A stretch of DNA of 64,000 nucleotides from a bacterium (GTDB taxonomy: Bacteria; Ratteibacteria; UBA8468; B48-G9; DSTR01), in NCBI GenBank assembly GCA_029551285.1, contig JAKPFT010000018.1, positions 1-64,000 of the forward strand, in the 5' to 3' direction. The notes under the pieces were generated by a model. That model was not told where the DNA came from. It made no database searches and was given only the letters and a program-made list of their open reading frames with translations. The translations under genes were made by a program, and so were the position numbers. Below are positions 35,400 through 44,417 of this stretch, piece by piece (position 1 is the stretch's first letter; the number at the start of each line of letters is the position of its first letter).

Positions 35400-36901
35400 A
35401 AACGGCGCGAAATGGATGGTGGCTGATTTCAGCCGGCTGGATTCTGTTGACCGGTCCTTTTCTTGGCAGTGAAAACATTCAGTTACCGGAAGAGTACATT
35501 TACGGTCAGGACCTTTCCGTCTGGAAAAGTGAGATTATGTTTTTGCCCGCGCCAGAGGTGAAGATTGATTTTCCGCCCCTTCCCCTGCCGGAATGGTCAA
35601 CGGAGGTCCCCCCTGTTCAGGAAGCCACCGCTCCAGAAACTGCCGCCAGCATAGCCAGGCCGTTAGAAACTTTCCCGGTGGAACCGGAGAGGGAACGGTG
35701 GGTCAGAGTTACCGCGGGCCAAAACCAGACCCTGGGTTTGCTCTGGGTGCACCAGGATAAGACGAGCAGTTTTTCCTGGAGCCTTTCCGGAGGCGTGGAA
35801 AACAGCGCTGGCTGGCGAGCCCATCAGAACAAGAATATCTCCAATCTTTCCTGTCGTCTGGAGCCACTCAGCCGTTATGGTCCCTTTTTTCAGGTGGAGA
35901 CACTCATCGGTCGCCAGCAGTTGCCTGGCCCTCTCTGGGCGCCGCTGACCGAAATTAGAAACACCTTCGGGTTCTCTGGCTGGTACCAGCAGCAACTGGA
36001 AGACCATCCTTTTTTGCTAAGCGCTCGGGAGCGTTACTACCAGATGGATGAACTCCAGGCTAATTATCTGAAATTAGCGGGAAAACTTACCCGACAGTCC
36101 TGGCAGTGGTCCAGTGAAGTGGAATGGCAGGAGATAAAAAAGGCCGGCAGCCAGACTGGTTTGCTGACAGAACTGGCGCTGGAGAAAGAAGCCTTCAGCC
36201 TGGGTCTGGGGCTTAAGGGAATCCAGGGGACCGGCCTGAGATTACTTCCCCGGGCCGAAGTTCATCTGAACAGGAACCTGAAATTTTCCCTCACCAGTTA
36301 TTACCAGATAGCCGATTTCTGGGGTGAGGCTGGAAAAAGCGACTACCTGGAAATAAAGCCGGAAAGGCTAAAACCTCAGGAGGGTTACCGGCTGGCCGCA
36401 GGCTATCTCTCAAGCAACTCCTGCGGGTGGTTCTCCTTTGACGCTGGGTATACCTGGTGGAACCATTTCTATACCTGGTCTGACCAGGACGGAAATTTTC
36501 TTTACGAACCGGCTCTGATCAGGCATCTTTGGGCCACGGATTTGAATTTGAGGGCAGGTTTTAAGCTAACCCGGGATGCCGGCTTTTTCTTCCGGGCGAA
36601 GCAACTCTTCTTTGACAGGAAAATACAGTACTGGCCCGGGACAGAAATCGCCACCGGCCTGACCTGGGAACGTCTTCCTTTCAGCGGAAATCTGGGGATG
36701 ATCTATTGTGGCCGGCGCCGGTTTCCGGGACAGACTCTTGGCGGATATACCAGTTGTTATGTTGATTTTTCCTGGCGCTTCAAACCCGGGGTGCTCTTCG
36801 GGATAAGCGTGGAAAATCTCACCGGGGTTTGCTACCAGGAAGTGCCCGGTTATCCTGGCCGGGGCCGCTACTTCTCCAGCAGAATTCAGGTAAATTTTTA
36901 G
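35396..36901 (+). CDS. Outer-membrane beta-barrel protein (TonB-receptor-barrel-like)
   Basis: This starts at the ATG overlapping the TPR stop (ATGA). The 501-aa protein has a signal peptide, then a Pro/Glu-rich segment (about 60-105) that could span the periplasm. From about residue 110 onward alternating aromatic strands (WVRVTAGQNQTLGLLWVHQDK and so on) end in RIQVNF, the C-terminal Phe that directs BAM insertion. There is no plug domain, so it is shorter than true TonB receptors. It may be a structural or transport barrel working with the TPR protein. The 266 bp repeat array starts 16 bp after its stop. Confidence 0.8.
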   Translation: MKTARNGWWLISAGWILLTGPFLGSENIQLPEEYIYGQDLSVWKSEIMFLPAPEVKIDFPPLPLPEWSTEVPPVQEATAPETAASIARPLETFPVEPERERWVRVTAGQNQTLGLLWVHQDKTSSFSWSLSGGVENSAGWRAHQNKNISNLSCRLEPLSRYGPFFQVETLIGRQQLPGPLWAPLTEIRNTFGFSGWYQQQLEDHPFLLSARERYYQMDELQANYLKLAGKLTRQSWQWSSEVEWQEIKKAGSQTGLLTELALEKEAFSLGLGLKGIQGTGLRLLPRAEVHLNRNLKFSLTSYYQIADFWGEAGKSDYLEIKPERLKPQEGYRLAAGYLSSNSCGWFSFDAGYTWWNHFYTWSDQDGNFLYEPALIRHLWATDLNLRAGFKLTRDAGFFFRAKQLFFDRKIQYWPGTEIATGLTWERLPFSGNLGMIYCGRRRFPGQTLGGYTSCYVDFSWRFKPGVLFGISVENLTGVCYQEVPGYPGRGRYFSSRIQVNF

Positions 36902-36916
36902 GGAGGAAAAAAGGCG

Positions 36917-37810
36917 GTGTCAAAAAAGGAATAAAAGAGGAATGAAAAGAAAGGGAACGAACTGGCTCACTGGAGAGTGCTTCGGCACCGACAAGGACTA
37001 CGCCGAAATCGGTTGCTCGGCGAACTCGCTCGCACGGTGGCGAGCTCAAACACCGCCGAGTAAGGTATTGCGTCCCGGATGGAATTGCCCGGTCCGCTTA
37101 CCGAACGGTGCCGCTTTTCGTCTTGTCTTGTAACTGTGCCTTCGCCATTCGTTCGCCAGTTATTCCCTTCCTTTTTTGACACAGTCGGGGGCAATGGCGG
37201 AGAGACAAGGACAGGCAGAACCAAAGAAGGAATAAAAGAGGAATGAAAAGGAAGGGAACAAACTGGCTCACTCAGAGTGCTTCGGCACAGACAAGGACTA
37301 CGCCGAAATCGGTTGCTCGGCGAACTCGCTCGCCCGGAGGCGAGCTCAGACACCGCCGAGTAAGGTATTGCGTCCCGGATGGAATTGCCCGGTCCGCTTA
37401 CCGAACGCATCCGCTTTTCGTCTTGTCTTGTATCTGTGCCTTCGCAATTGGTTCGCCAGCTGTCCCCTTCCTTTTCTGACACAGTGGGGGGAAGGAGAGA
37501 TAAAGAATTGCAGAACCAAAAAAGGAACAAAAGAGGAATGAAAAGAAAGGGAACAAACTGGCTCACTCAAGGTGCTGCGGCACAGACAAGGACTATGCCG
37601 AAATCGGTTGCTCGGCGAACTCGCTCGCCCGGGGGCAAGCTCATACACCGCCGAGTAAGGTATTGCGTCCCGGATGGACTTCTCCGGTCCGCTTACCGAA
37701 CGCATCCGCTTTTCGTCTTGTCTTGTAACTGTGCCTTCGCCATTCGTTCGCCAGGTGTCCCTTCCTTTTTTGACACAGTGGGGGAAGGGGATAAGGAGTT
37801 GAAAAACCAT
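36917..37810 (+). repeat. Tandem array of ~266 bp palindromic repeat (locus 2; 3 copies)
   Basis: Copy 1 at 36917-37182 (266 bp), copy 2 at about 37223-37482 and copy 3 at about 37516-37776, with periods of 300 and 295 bp. Copy 1 begins GTGTCAAAAAAGGAA and ends TTCCTTTTTTGACAC, a 15 bp terminal inverted repeat. Further in, GGAAGGGAAC.AACTGGC pairs with GCCAGTTATTCCCTTCC, and GGCACAGA..CAAG pairs with CTTGTATCTGTGCC. Each copy is therefore one long interrupted palindrome with inner hairpins. The array ends in the shared tail ACCATTGACGGAAACAAG. No gene is present in 36902-37881; the 60-200 aa ORF-track entries are repeat shadows. Confidence 0.95.
37328..37345 (+). other. Inner hairpin of repeat, GC-rich variant
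   Basis: GCTCGCC-CGGA-GGCGAGC is a perfect 7 bp stem inside an outer stem CTCGGCG/CGCCGAG. The locus 1 counterpart has ATTCGCC/GGCGAAT. Confidence 0.75.
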
Positions 37811-37881
37811 TGACGGAAACAAGAAAAGAGAAAAAAACAACTTGATGTCTTTGACTGTTCCCGGTACTAAAAGGGAGGAAG

Positions 37882-38424
37882 ATGGAACGAGAAAAAGCCT
37901 TAATTCTGCTTCAGGAAAAGTTACCGAATAAGAACCTTTTCAAGCACTCGCTGGCGGTAGAAGTCTGTTTGAAAGCCCTGGCCAGCCGTCTTGGTCAGGA
38001 CAGCCAGACCTGGGCTCTGGCCGGGCTGCTTCACGACATAGATTACGAAATAACTAAAGAGCAGCCAGGCCGGCATGGCCTTTTAGCCGGGGAGATTTTG
38101 CAGGGGCAGGTCCCGGAGGAAGTTATCCAGGCCATTGCCGCGCATGCTGGCCATAAAGAAAAAAGGACCCTTCTTGAAGAAGCCATCTGCGCGGTTGACC
38201 CTTTAACCGGGTTGATTGTCGCCTGTGCGCTCATCCGGCCAGAGAAGAAACTCAGTGTCATTGACACCGCTTTTGTGCTTAACCGTTTTGGTGAGAAAAG
38301 ATTTGCCGCTGGCGCTGACCGGGAAGCGATTAAGGGTTGTGAAAAATTGGGCCTGTCTCTGGAGAGTTTTATTACCCTGTGCCTGGAGGCAATGAAGAAG
38401 ATTGCACCGCAGTTAGGTCTGTAA
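37882..38424 (+). CDS. HDIG-type HD-domain phosphohydrolase
   Basis: This is a 180-aa protein with AAGGGAGGAAG before the ATG. It carries the HD-domain ligands: H at FKHSLAVE (about 20-27), the HD pair in GLLHDIDYE (about 48-56), H in GRHGLLAGE, and HAGHKE (about 91). These are typical of HDIG phosphohydrolases acting on nucleotides, with one or two metals. Size and motif layout match the small predicted hydrolase family often annotated as HDIG domain protein. It converges on lpxI with 3 bp between stops. The substrate is unknown. The tandem repeat array lies directly upstream in the same orientation. Confidence 0.88.
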   Translation: MEREKALILLQEKLPNKNLFKHSLAVEVCLKALASRLGQDSQTWALAGLLHDIDYEITKEQPGRHGLLAGEILQGQVPEEVIQAIAAHAGHKEKRTLLEEAICAVDPLTGLIVACALIRPEKKLSVIDTAFVLNRFGEKRFAAGADREAIKGCEKLGLSLESFITLCLEAMKKIAPQLGL

Positions 38425-38427
38425 AAT

Positions 38428-39213
38428 TCAGAGACCGACCAGGGAAAGATTGTGCTGCTGGCAGAAGTCCACCACGCCAGTTTCGTTAATCAGGATGGTC
38501 CGGCCAGCCTCCACGGCTAAAACCCGGCCGCCAGAGGCAGCCATTATTTCTACAGTTTTAGGACCAATCGCGGGCAGGTCAAACCGGACATCTTTTTGCG
38601 CTCCGGCCATCTTGACCACGACAAAATCCTGGCAGAACTGGCCGCTTCTTTTCAGCATTTCGTCAGTGCCTTCCAGCCCCTCAATAGCCAGCACCGTCTG
38701 GTTTTTGACGGTTAAGGACTGACCGATGTTGAAACAAGCCAGCGCGGCCAGCACTTTTTTTCCGAAGCCAATGTCCGCCCATTCCTCCTCGGTTGGCTTC
38801 CGCTGAGTCAGGACACCGCTGGCCACAAGGTTATCCCGAAAAATTTCTATCACCGGCATAATCTTAACCCCTTCTTTTTCCAGCCAGTGGCTGATACCTT
38901 TCAACAACGTCTCATTCTGCCAGTTGGAGAAGTGCTGAAGGAAGGTTCCACCGGAAGAATCCTGCTTCAGACTGAAAACTGTCCTGTGAGGAAACCGGCC
39001 CACCAGGCCGATCTGGCCGACCTTTTCTTTCTTAATAATCTCTTTTAGCCGGTCAAGTCTGGCTAAATCAATCTGATAATGGCTGCTGGCCGGAAAGGGA
39101 ACCGGTGACAGGGAAAGGAGAACAACTGGCGCCTGCTGGCTAAGCTTGGCCACAGCTTCCTGAGACATCTCATCATCCGAGACAAAAAGCGCAATCTTCT
39201 TTTTTTCCGTCAT
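38428..39213 (-). CDS. lpxI: UDP-2,3-diacylglucosamine pyrophosphatase LpxI
   Basis: This 261-aa protein (formerly DUF1009) has the family signature AIEGLEGTDEMLKR (about 172-185) followed by VVVKMAGAQKDVRFDLPAIG (about 193-212). LpxI hydrolyses UDP-2,3-diacyl-GlcN to lipid X and UMP in lipid A synthesis, as an alternative to LpxH. Classic gene order places it right after lpxA; here two sulfatase genes with their own promoter stand between. lpxB is not in the window. A 95-bp gap separates it from the upstream sulfatase, so it may share that transcript or have a separate one. Confidence 0.92.
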   Translation of the reverse strand: MTEKKKIALFVSDDEMSQEAVAKLSQQAPVVLLSLSPVPFPASSHYQIDLARLDRLKEIIKKEKVGQIGLVGRFPHRTVFSLKQDSSGGTFLQHFSNWQNETLLKGISHWLEKEGVKIMPVIEIFRDNLVASGVLTQRKPTEEEWADIGFGKKVLAALACFNIGQSLTVKNQTVLAIEGLEGTDEMLKRSGQFCQDFVVVKMAGAQKDVRFDLPAIGPKTVEIMAASGGRVLAVEAGRTILINETGVVDFCQQHNLSLVGL

Positions 39214-39308
39214 GGCTTCTATTGCCCGGTCAGGGTCACGTTCAAAACCGGTGCCTTCTCTTTGTCCGACTCCTTGATTCCGGTAAAGACTGAGAAGCTC
39301 ATCTGGTG

Positions 39309-40724
39309 TCAGTCTGGATACAACCGCCCCCGAGTTCCATCCAGGTTTTTCTGTATTGTTTTTCTTTCCGCTTCCAGTTCTTCAAACCATTGGTCTGTCT
39401 CCCGGTCCATCCGTTCCACGATATCAGGATATTTTAAGGCCAGGTCATTTTCCTCCAGAGGGTCATCCTTCAGGTGGAAAAGCTGGGGCTGGTTTTCTTC
39501 CAGTTTGAATTCCGGAAAGGATTCCTGAAAGATATGGGTAAACTTTTCCGGATGATAAGTATATTCCCGGTCAATCTGACCCAGAGAAGGAGGAAACTCC
39601 ATAGTTTCCGGAAGAGGGCCTCGTACCAGCTTCCAGTCTCCGTCTCTCATGGCGATATTGGAACTGCGCACCGGATAAAGCCGGTTCCATTGCCAGAAAT
39701 ATTTCCTTCTTTCGGCTTTGTTTCCCTGCAGCACTGGCCAGACGCTCTGACCATCAAGCTTCTTCAGTCCTGAGGGTATCTTTACCCCGACCATTTCTAA
39801 GATTGTCGGCAGCCAGTCCACGAAGTGAACCATTTCGCTAATCAGACGACCTTCCGGTAAATAGCCTGGCCAGCGGATGACCATTGGCACCCGGATACCG
39901 CCTTCGTAGACATTTCCCTTGCAGCCGCGAAACTGGTGGTTGTAGCGCGTGGTGGACATCTCACCGGAGCCGCCAAACTGGGGGCCATTGTCACTGGTGA
40001 AGAAAACCGCGGTTTTGTTTTCCAGGCCCAGTTGCCGCAGGTGTTCTAAGATTTGACCGACACCCTTGTCCAGGCGGCGCAGCATAGCGTAAATGGTCGC
40101 CACGCCCTTATTCAGCCCGGGTTTGCCCAGAAAGACCTTCATCTCTTCCTCCGGCGCCTGAAGCGGAAAATGAGGAGCGTTGTAACATAGATGAAGGAAG
40201 AAGGGTTCCTTCTGGTGGCGGTGGATAAACTCAAGCGCTTCCTCAGTGAAGACATCGGTGAGGTAACGGCCGTCGCTGGCAACCAGTTTTTCGTTGTAGA
40301 AAAGACGCCACTGGTAATAATCCTGCCAGCCACCGCGAAAGCCGACGAATTCGTCAAAGCCGCGGCTGGCCGGATGGTACTTTTTCTCAATTGCGCCCAG
40401 GTGCCACTTGCCCACCAGTCCGGTGGCGTAACCGGCCCTTTTCAGCAGGTCAGCTATGGTGACCTCATCAGGAGCCAGAGTGTCCAGACCGTGCATCGGA
40501 AAGGTGTCAATACAGCCGGTGCGGTGGGGATAGCGGCCGGTGAGGAGGCCGGCTCTGGCCGGGCTGCAGACCGGTGAGGCGGAGTAGTGCTGGGTGAGAC
40601 ACACGCCCTGCCGGTATAAGGTCTCCAGGGCCGGCGTCTGGGAAAGCCCCTGGTTGAAAAAACTGAAATCACCATAGCCCATGTCGTCGGCCAGAATGAA
40701 AAGGATGTTTGGTTTTTCTTTCAT
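39309..40724 (-). CDS. Formylglycine-dependent sulfatase
   Basis: I start at the ATG at 40724 (MKEKPNILFILADDMGYGDFS), which overlaps the previous stop as TGATG. The 471-aa protein has metal-binding ADDMGYGD and the CSPAR maturation site at Cys-53, converted to formylglycine by a maturase not present here. VGKWHLG (about 123) and the FTSDNGPQ metal ligands (about 240) are also present. It matches arylsulfatase A-like family S1 enzymes. There is no signal peptide, so it looks cytoplasmic and would act on imported or intracellular sulfated sugars. Substrate is unknown. Confidence 0.92.
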   Translation of the reverse strand: MKEKPNILFILADDMGYGDFSFFNQGLSQTPALETLYRQGVCLTQHYSASPVCSPARAGLLTGRYPHRTGCIDTFPMHGLDTLAPDEVTIADLLKRAGYATGLVGKWHLGAIEKKYHPASRGFDEFVGFRGGWQDYYQWRLFYNEKLVASDGRYLTDVFTEEALEFIHRHQKEPFFLHLCYNAPHFPLQAPEEEMKVFLGKPGLNKGVATIYAMLRRLDKGVGQILEHLRQLGLENKTAVFFTSDNGPQFGGSGEMSTTRYNHQFRGCKGNVYEGGIRVPMVIRWPGYLPEGRLISEMVHFVDWLPTILEMVGVKIPSGLKKLDGQSVWPVLQGNKAERRKYFWQWNRLYPVRSSNIAMRDGDWKLVRGPLPETMEFPPSLGQIDREYTYHPEKFTHIFQESFPEFKLEENQPQLFHLKDDPLEENDLALKYPDIVERMDRETDQWFEELEAERKTIQKNLDGTRGRLYPD

Positions 40725-42100
40725 CACCGGTCGGCCACAGGCAGTTTCGCGGCGGTAGCCCTTTTCATCTCGGTCAGCATTGCTTTCAACTGTTTTAATC
40801 TGGTCGGTTCTTTTTCCACAAGGTTATTCTTCTCGCCGATGTCTTCCTGAAGGTGGAAAAGTTTTAGGCGGTTGTCTTCGTAATACTCAATCAGTTTGTA
40901 CCCGTCAGCGATAAGCGAAGAGGTGGGTTGGCCTCCCTGGTTGCCGTAATGAGGAAAATGGAAGAAGATATTTTCCCGGTCAATCTTTTCTTTACCCTGA
41001 AGCAGCGGGGCCAGACTGACACCATCCATGTGCTGTTGCGGCAGCAAGGGCAGACCGGCCATCTCTAAAATGGTGGGATAAAAATCAGTGGAAACAACAG
41101 GCACCGAGCAGACTTGCCTGCCTTTCCTGTCGGTGACACCGGGCCAGCGAATAATCAGGTTCACCCGAATGCCACCCTCATCCATCCAACCCTTGCCCTC
41201 ACTTAATGGCAGATTGCAGGTGTGGGAACCCTCGGCGGTGGAAAGTCCCCCGTTGTCTGAGGTAAAGATGATGATGGTATGGTTAAGTTTTCCAGTTTCT
41301 TTCAAAGTCTGGAGCAACCGACCAATGTTTTCGTCCAGGTTTTCAATCATCCCGGCATAAACCGGATCAGACTGCACCAGGCGTCTCACCACGCGCAGGT
41401 GCTTCTTGTGGTCGCACGGGAAGTACTCACCTTCCTCAAAGGTTTTCACCCGGTCCAGCCCCAGCCGTTTCACTTTGTCCTGATATTTGCGAACATACCT
41501 TTCCGGGGCCGCCGCTTGAGCGTGGACCGCGTAGTGGGACAGATACATGAAGAACGGTTCAGGTGATTCTTTAATTAGTTTAATGGCTTCATCGGTCAGT
41601 CTATCGGTGAGGAATTCTCCTTCTGGACCATCCTCAAAACCGGGGATGCGATAGGGACTGAAATAACCATGTCTGGGAGCGCCCCATTCGCAGCCAGCCA
41701 GATTTCTGTTAAAACCCTGATACTGCGGCAGGTAGGGTCCGCCTCCCAGATGCCACTTGCCGACGTGGTAGGTCTTATAGCCAGCCTCCTGAAGCGCCCG
41801 GGGCAATGTTTTTTCCGTCAGGGGCAGATACTCTAAGTTGGCTGGAGGAAGAAGTTTGCCTCTTTCCCGGCCGCCGATGTAATTGGTAATCCCTAACCGG
41901 GCGGGATATTTACCGGTCATGATACTGGCTCGGGTAGGGGAGCAGACCGGGCTGGCCGCATAGGCGCTGGTAAAGGTTACCCCTCCTTCCTGCAGACTAT
42001 CAATAAAAGGGGTTTCGTAGAACTCACTACCGTAGCAGGCCAGGTCTCTCCAGCCTAAATCGTCTATCAGGAGGAACAGGATGTTCGGTCTTTTCTGCAT
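40724..42100 (-). CDS. Formylglycine-dependent sulfatase
   Basis: I place the start at the ATG at 42100 (MQKRPNILFLLIDDLGW) because the ORF-track start eight codons upstream overlaps a strong TATAAT box. The 458-aa protein has the CSPTR site at Cys-53, VGKWHLGGG and TSDNGG (about 235), complete for family S1 sulfatases. It has no signal peptide and no Shine-Dalgarno; the -10 box is only 9 nt before the ATG, so a leaderless mRNA is likely. It overlaps the next sulfatase by 1 base (TGATG). The two are tandem paralogues and probably act on different positions of one sulfated glycan. Confidence 0.9.
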   Translation of the reverse strand: MQKRPNILFLLIDDLGWRDLACYGSEFYETPFIDSLQEGGVTFTSAYAASPVCSPTRASIMTGKYPARLGITNYIGGRERGKLLPPANLEYLPLTEKTLPRALQEAGYKTYHVGKWHLGGGPYLPQYQGFNRNLAGCEWGAPRHGYFSPYRIPGFEDGPEGEFLTDRLTDEAIKLIKESPEPFFMYLSHYAVHAQAAAPERYVRKYQDKVKRLGLDRVKTFEEGEYFPCDHKKHLRVVRRLVQSDPVYAGMIENLDENIGRLLQTLKETGKLNHTIIIFTSDNGGLSTAEGSHTCNLPLSEGKGWMDEGGIRVNLIIRWPGVTDRKGRQVCSVPVVSTDFYPTILEMAGLPLLPQQHMDGVSLAPLLQGKEKIDRENIFFHFPHYGNQGGQPTSSLIADGYKLIEYYEDNRLKLFHLQEDIGEKNNLVEKEPTRLKQLKAMLTEMKRATAAKLPVADR

Positions 42101-42109
42101 AATGCTGTG

Positions 42110-42138
42110 ATTATATGTTAGCATGCCAGCACCGTCAA
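42110..42138 (-). promoter_or_regulatory. Strong sigma70-type promoter of sulfatase operon
   Basis: On the minus strand TTGACG - 17 bp - TATAAT, then 9 nt to the ATG at 42100. It lies in the gap after lpxA and separates the sulfatase-lpxI group from the lipid A operon. I see no clear terminator for lpxA in 42139-42268. Confidence 0.75.
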
Positions 42139-42268
42139 TCCCGGAAGAGAAAAAGTGGTCATGCTTTTCCGGTTTTTCTCCTGGTAGTAGAAGTTAAAAA
42201 ATAGACGGTGTCAGGCGAGGTGGACTGGTAGAAAACTTTGGCTGGCAGATACCTGTCAGGACCCCGGG

Positions 42269-43063
42269 TCAGAGATCAATTTCTCTGGCGCCTTCCCGGG
42301 CGATACCGCGCTGAGAGTTCCGGATAAAACGAAGCAGGTGGCTGATTTCCTCGCTGGGGAGAAGTTTTTCCAGTTCCCTGACGGCCTGAGAGACATTCAG
42401 GTTTGCCCGGAAGAGGATGCGGTAAGCCTGTTCTAAAAGGTCAATCTTTTCCTGGGGAAAGCTGCGCCGCTTCAAGCCAATTTTGTTGAGACCGCAGGGT
42501 ACCGCCGGATGGCCGTCAGCCATGATGAAGGGAAGAATATCTTTGGTAATCTTGGAGCAGCCGCCGGTTATAGAGTGGGCGCCGATGTGGCAGAACTGAT
42601 GGACGCCGGTGATTCCGCCAATAATGGCATAGTCTTCCACCACGACATGACCGGCCAGAGAGCCCAGGTTAGCGATGATGACGTGGTTGCCGATGGTACA
42701 GTTATGGGCAATGTGAACATTGGCCATAAAAAGATTGTTGTCGCCAACTGTGGTGCTTTCTCCTCTGGCTGTGCCTGGATTCATGGTCACGAATTCCCGG
42801 ATGGTGTTATTGTCGCCAATCTTCAGGTATGTTTCTTCCCCGCGGTACTTCAGGTCCTGGGGGATACTGCCGATGACCGCGCCGGTGAAGATGCGACAAT
42901 TCTGACCGATGGTGGTATAGCCCATGATGTGCACGTGGGCCCCGACAGTGGTGCCCCGACCGATCTTCACCGGACCTTCAATGATGGAAAAAGGTCCCAC
43001 GGTAACATCATCTTCTAACTCAACCTCAGGGGAGACAAGAGCGGTAGGGTGTATGTGTCTCAT
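42269..43063 (-). CDS. lpxA: UDP-N-acetylglucosamine acyltransferase LpxA
   Basis: This 264-aa left-handed beta-helix protein has hexapeptide repeats throughout the first 190 residues (for example DDVTVGPFSIIEGPVKIGRG). It carries the catalytic His in ANVHIAHNCTIG (about 117) and GGITGVHQFCHIG, then the all-alpha C-terminal tail. LpxA adds the first 3-hydroxyacyl chain to UDP-GlcNAc in the cytoplasm. Length equals the usual 255-265 aa. It is the last gene of the ilvE-to-lpxA run, 34 bp after lpxC-fabZ. Confidence 0.96.
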   Translation of the reverse strand: MRHIHPTALVSPEVELEDDVTVGPFSIIEGPVKIGRGTTVGAHVHIMGYTTIGQNCRIFTGAVIGSIPQDLKYRGEETYLKIGDNNTIREFVTMNPGTARGESTTVGDNNLFMANVHIAHNCTIGNHVIIANLGSLAGHVVVEDYAIIGGITGVHQFCHIGAHSITGGCSKITKDILPFIMADGHPAVPCGLNKIGLKRRSFPQEKIDLLEQAYRILFRANLNVSQAVRELEKLLPSEEISHLLRFIRNSQRGIAREGAREIDL

Positions 43064-43097
43064 GATAGCAGAAATTCTTGAAGCGGTCCCTAAATCT

Positions 43098-44417
43098 TCA
43101 GGGTTCCATCAGGGTGAACATCAACAGGGCTTCCGCTGCCAGTCGGTCCTGGACATAGGCTCTGCCCTGGACCTGACCGGTCTTACTTCTCATCTTCAAA
43201 ACCTGCACTTCCAGCCGCAGCTGGTCGCCCGGGGTCACGGCCCGGCGAAACTTCACCCGGTCAATACTCAGGAAGTAAGCCAGTTTCCCGCGGTTTTCCG
43301 TCTTGCTCAACATTAAAACCCCGCCTACCTGGGCCATGGCTTCCACAATCAACACACCGGGCATCACCGGTCGGCCTGGAAAATGCCCCTGGAAGAACCA
43401 TTCATTTATGCTGACATTCTTTATACCGACGGCCTTATCCGGCTGAAGTTCAACAATCCGGTCCACCAGAAGAAAGGGATAACGGTGCGGAATGATACCG
43501 GTAATCTCATCAACATTCAAAGAATGCGCGTTGAGAGAAATCAGGGAAGAGGCTCCGATACCCACCGCCCGTTCGCGTTTCTGCAGTTCCCGCAGTTTGC
43601 GAATAAGCCGGGTATTTAAGGCGTGGCCGCTGCGAATGCCGATAATATGGGCGGCCAGTGGTGCCCCCAGAAGTGCCAGGTCGCCAACCAGGTCGGAGAT
43701 CTTGTGCCTGACCGGTTCGTCTTCAAAACGGAAGGTGTTATTGATTACCCCCTGCCGTCCGATGACCAGGGTGTTGTTATAATCAGAACCCTTGCCCAGG
43801 CCTAACGCCCTTAACTTTTCCACCTCCTCTTCCAGACAGAAGGTTCTGGCCGGAGCCAGCTCCCGGGTGTAAATCTCAGGGGCTACAGTAAAAGAAGCGT
43901 ACTGGGAACGGAGGAAGGGATGATTGTAGTCCAGGGTATAAGAAACTTTAAGAGACTCAGCCGGTAAGGCGACGACATGAGAACCGTTTTCCGAGATATA
44001 GATAGGTTCCTTCACCTTCAGAATCTCTCTCGTCTCCGGTAGTTCCTTTACTCCTGATTGCTGGATAATTTCCACGAAGGGAAGGGAACTGCCATCCATA
44101 CCGGGACACTCTTCCCCTTCCACCTCCACCAGGACATTGTCGATTTCCAGAGCGTATAACGCTGAAAGAAGGTGTTCCACCGTATGGATGGGATAATCGC
44201 CACTGCTGAGCGAAGTTCGTCGGGGATACTTCTCAATGTCCAGTTGCTGTTCTACCTCGGCCCGCACCGGTGTGGCTTCCGGTGCATCCTTCCGCAGGAA
44301 AAGAATGCCGGTACCGGCGCAGGCTGGCTTGATGGTTACCCTGGTTCTCTGTCCGGTGTGCAGACCGATACCTTCCAGCGTGGAGGGCTTTTCAATCGTT
44401 TTTTGTCTTCGGTTCAT
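43098..44417 (-). CDS. lpxC/fabZ: Bifunctional LpxC deacetylase - FabZ dehydratase fusion
   Basis: I start at the ATG at 44417 ([20 protein letters not shown]), with AGGAAG just upstream; it overlaps lpxD by 26 bp. The 439-aa protein has LpxC in residues 1-290: zinc ligands in HTVEHLLSA (about 78-86) and [14 protein letters not shown]. FabZ follows from about 297, with [13 protein letters not shown] and the catalytic His in [20 protein letters not shown]. LpxC deacetylates UDP-3-acyl-GlcNAc, the committed lipid A step; FabZ dehydrates 3-hydroxyacyl-ACP. The two enzymes compete for the 3-hydroxyacyl-ACP pool, so the fusion fixes their ratio. Such fusions are known in Bacteroidetes and some PVC-type groups. 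Confidence 0.96.
   Translation of the reverse strand: MNRRQKTIEKPSTLEGIGLHTGQRTRVTIKPACAGTGILFLRKDAPEATPVRAEVEQQLDIEKYPRRTSLSSGDYPIHTVEHLLSALYALEIDNVLVEVEGEECPGMDGSSLPFVEIIQQSGVKELPETREILKVKEPIYISENGSHVVALPAESLKVSYTLDYNHPFLRSQYASFTVAPEIYTRELAPARTFCLEEEVEKLRALGLGKGSDYNNTLVIGRQGVINNTFRFEDEPVRHKISDLVGDLALLGAPLAAHIIGIRSGHALNTRLIRKLRELQKRERAVGIGASSLISLNAHSLNVDEITGIIPHRYPFLLVDRIVELQPDKAVGIKNVSINEWFFQGHFPGRPVMPGVLIVEAMAQVGGVLMLSKTENRGKLAYFLSIDRVKFRRAVTPGDQLRLEVQVLKMRSKTGQVQGRAYVQDRLAAEALLMFTLMEP

Noticed and set aside
36917-37776. CRISPR array
   Set aside because: Repeat units are ~266 bp with no short repeat-spacer pattern and no cas genes; the copies are near-identical through their full length.
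40725-40727. GTG start for the second sulfatase
   Set aside because: The ATG one codon later forms the usual TGATG coupling with the upstream stop and is the better start.
42101-42124. Eight-residue N-terminal extension (MLTYNHSI) of the first sulfatase
   Set aside because: It overlaps the TATAAT -10 box and has no ribosome-binding site; the sulfatase fold starts at MQKRPNIL.
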